A DNA stretch of 6,331 nucleotides from an uncultured Eubacteriales bacterium (GTDB taxonomy: Bacteria > Bacillota > Clostridia > Lachnospirales > CAG-274): the NCBI GenBank assembly GCA_902496345.1, contig CABVAP010000133.1:1-6331 (forward strand), given 5' to 3'. Below, piece by piece: positions 5,473 through 6,331 of the stretch (position 1 is the stretch's first letter; the number at the start of each line of letters is the position of its first letter). The translations under genes were made by a program, and so were the position numbers. Below the pieces are notes generated by a model. The model did no database searches. It saw only the letters and a list, made by a program, of their open reading frames with translations, and was not told where the DNA came from.

Positions 5473-5784
5473 TTGGAGTTCACAAAGGAGTATATCAGCA
5501 CCTTAATAGATAAATATGGAAATACACTTTTAAGGCTTGCCTATACTTATCTAAAAAATAAAGCAGATGCAGAAGATATATTGCAAGATGTATTTTTAAA
5601 ACTGATAGATAAAAAGCCAATTTTTAACGATGAAAATCACGAAAAAGCGTAGCTCATAAGGGTTACCATCAATCTATGCAAAAACAAAATAAATTTGTTT
5701 TGGAATAAAAATAAATGCTCTGTTGACGAAATAGGCGAAGTTTATACATACGATAACTATAACGTTAATTCCAGCGTCTTAGAT
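5473..5784 (+). pseudogene. ECF RNA polymerase sigma factor remnant: region 2 with an internal stop, region 4 lost
   Basis: From TTG at 5473 the frame encodes EFTKEYISTLIDKYG, then LLRLAYTYLKNKADAEDIL and QDVFLKLIDKK, the classic region 2 of an extracytoplasmic-function sigma factor (core RNA polymerase binding and -10 recognition). After 59 codons a TAG (5650-5652) interrupts the frame in KA-stop-LIRVTINLCKNK. ECF factors usually have Trp here (KAWLI/RV), so one change TGG to TAG explains it. The frame then continues open through NKINLFWNKNK and an interdomain-linker-like part ending SSVLD (about 5784). The expected region 4 helix-turn-helix (LPEKYR..., EIA...) is absent, and the same frame passes straight into a DUF4367 domain. 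It begins 30 bases after the preceding gene and was probably cotranscribed with it. The protein is almost certainly inactive as a sigma factor. Confidence 0.85.
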
Positions 5785-6195
5785 ACTGACAACGAAAATA
5801 TCGAATGTGGTTCGAATTTTATAGAAGAATTTAATACCATTTCAGAAATCAGAGAAAAGGTTGGTTATGATTTTGAATATCCTAAATTTATGCCAAACGG
5901 ATACAAAATGGACAATATCAATCTAATATTTAATAGCTTTATTCAAATATCTTATGTAAATGGCGATATGACCATAGATTACCGTACACAAAATGAAAAT
6001 GGCGATATAAGTGGCAATTATAAAATTTATGAAGATGTTGAAGACATAAATATAAACGGACGCGAAATTTGCATAAAAGGAAACGACAACAAATTTTACA
6101 CAGCTGTTTATACTGGAGAAAATTCATTTTCCATCTATGCTACACAAGGTTTAGATAAGAAAACGCTTATTGAAATAATAAAAAGCATAAACTAA
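5695..6195 (+). CDS. Second DUF4367-domain coding region, fused in frame to the sigma remnant
   Basis: The open frame runs from a TTG at 5695 without a visible ribosome binding site, so this start is nominal. The frame is continuous with the sigma-factor remnant upstream of the TAG at 5650. The first 30 residues (to about 5784, ending SSVLD) are sigma-factor linker. The rest resembles the C-terminal extracytoplasmic part of a DUF4367 protein: IEEFNTISEIREKVGYDFEYP, PNGYKMD, SFIQISYVNG, GDISGNYKIYE, and the final LIEIIKSIN. In this family such a domain normally follows a membrane anchor and often serves as the anti-sigma or partner of the adjacent ECF factor. Here the N-terminal cytoplasmic part and membrane helix are missing. 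It aligns without gaps to the DUF4367 domain ending at 5443. The likely origin is a deletion joining a sigma gene to its downstream partner gene. Probably not translated efficiently, and without an export signal. Confidence 0.55.
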   Translation: MFWNKNKCSVDEIGEVYTYDNYNVNSSVLDTDNENIECGSNFIEEFNTISEIREKVGYDFEYPKFMPNGYKMDNINLIFNSFIQISYVNGDMTIDYRTQNENGDISGNYKIYEDVEDININGREICIKGNDNKFYTAVYTGENSFSIYATQGLDKKTLIEIIKSIN

Positions 6196-6248
6196 AAATT
6201 CCACAAAAAACTTATACAATTCAATCTACACGACTTTAATTATTAGAT

Positions 6249-6320
6249 AAATTGGGGTTTGTCGATTAAGACCGTGAGGCTTTGCCCCACCACCCCTTTA
6301 AAACCGTGGGCTTTGCCCAC
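6249..6320. repeat. Palindromic GC-rich repeats with GGGCTTTGCCC hairpins
   Basis: Two adjacent hairpins stand out in AT-rich DNA: GTGAGGC-TTT-GCCCCAC (6274-6290, one mismatch) and GTGGGC-TTT-GCCCAC (6306-6320, perfect). Each is preceded by ACCGTG and followed by a C-rich stretch, so they are diverged tandem units of about 30 bp. The preceding AATTGGGGTTTGTC..TAAGACC resembles parts of the repeat at 4148-4220. They lie 80 to 125 bases downstream of the last coding region. No U-run follows, so terminator function is doubtful. The array may continue beyond the window. Confidence 0.6.
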
Positions 6321-6331
6321 ACCCACAAGCC

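Noticed and set aside
5650..5652. Recoding of TAG as an amino acid (pyrrolysine or a suppressed amber codon)
   Set aside because: The site is normally Trp, and a single-base change explains it. The gene is also damaged by loss of region 4, so decay is simpler than recoding.
5939..6127. A minus-strand open frame under the second DUF4367 domain
   Set aside because: It is antisense to a clearly recognisable domain, with biased His/Cys/Leu composition and no start signals.

Overview
The window looks like a low-GC Gram-positive (Firmicutes, most likely class Clostridia) chromosome segment. The evidence is very AT-rich DNA, strong GGAGG-type ribosome binding sites paired with TTG and GTG starts, the gene order murA-ftsQ/divIB-ftsZ, and a divergent neighbour locus with ECF-sigma and DUF4367 proteins typical of gut Clostridia. 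The genus cannot be named from the sequence alone.

Left and middle (about 1-4140, all on the minus strand): a wall-synthesis and division cluster read right to left as murA (TTG start), ftsQ/divIB and ftsZ (GTG start). ftsZ has a near-consensus sigma-A promoter of its own in the 307-bp gap after ftsQ, and a hairpin terminator just beyond its stop. The FtsZ core is ordinary, but it is followed by an unusually glutamine-rich, repeat-built linker before the C-terminal partner-binding peptide. Two hairpins sit between murA and ftsQ. No ftsA or other gene lies between ftsQ and ftsZ.

Right (about 4370-6195, plus strand): a small accessory locus in decay. A gene for a secreted protein (signal peptide, copper-amine-oxidase-N-like domain, C-terminal DUF4367 domain) has been split by a foldback MITE-like element of about 157 bp with near-perfect terminal inverted repeats. 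Removing the element plus one copy of a flanking TATA joins the two halves in frame with no stop, giving a 303-residue protein. Today the element supplies the stop of the first half and, through an ATGA overlap, the start of the second. Next comes a remnant of an ECF sigma factor: region 2 is recognisable but carries a TAG where a tryptophan codon is expected. Region 4 is missing, and the reading frame runs directly into a second DUF4367 domain that is a paralogue of the first. This suggests a former sigma/extracytoplasmic-protein regulatory cassette inactivated by three separate events: element insertion, nonsense mutation and deletion fusion.

The divergent intergenic region (4061-4370) and the right edge (6249-6331) carry palindromic, GGGCTTTGCCC-containing repeats of a dispersed type. 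Bases 1-225 hold no gene that I can support.
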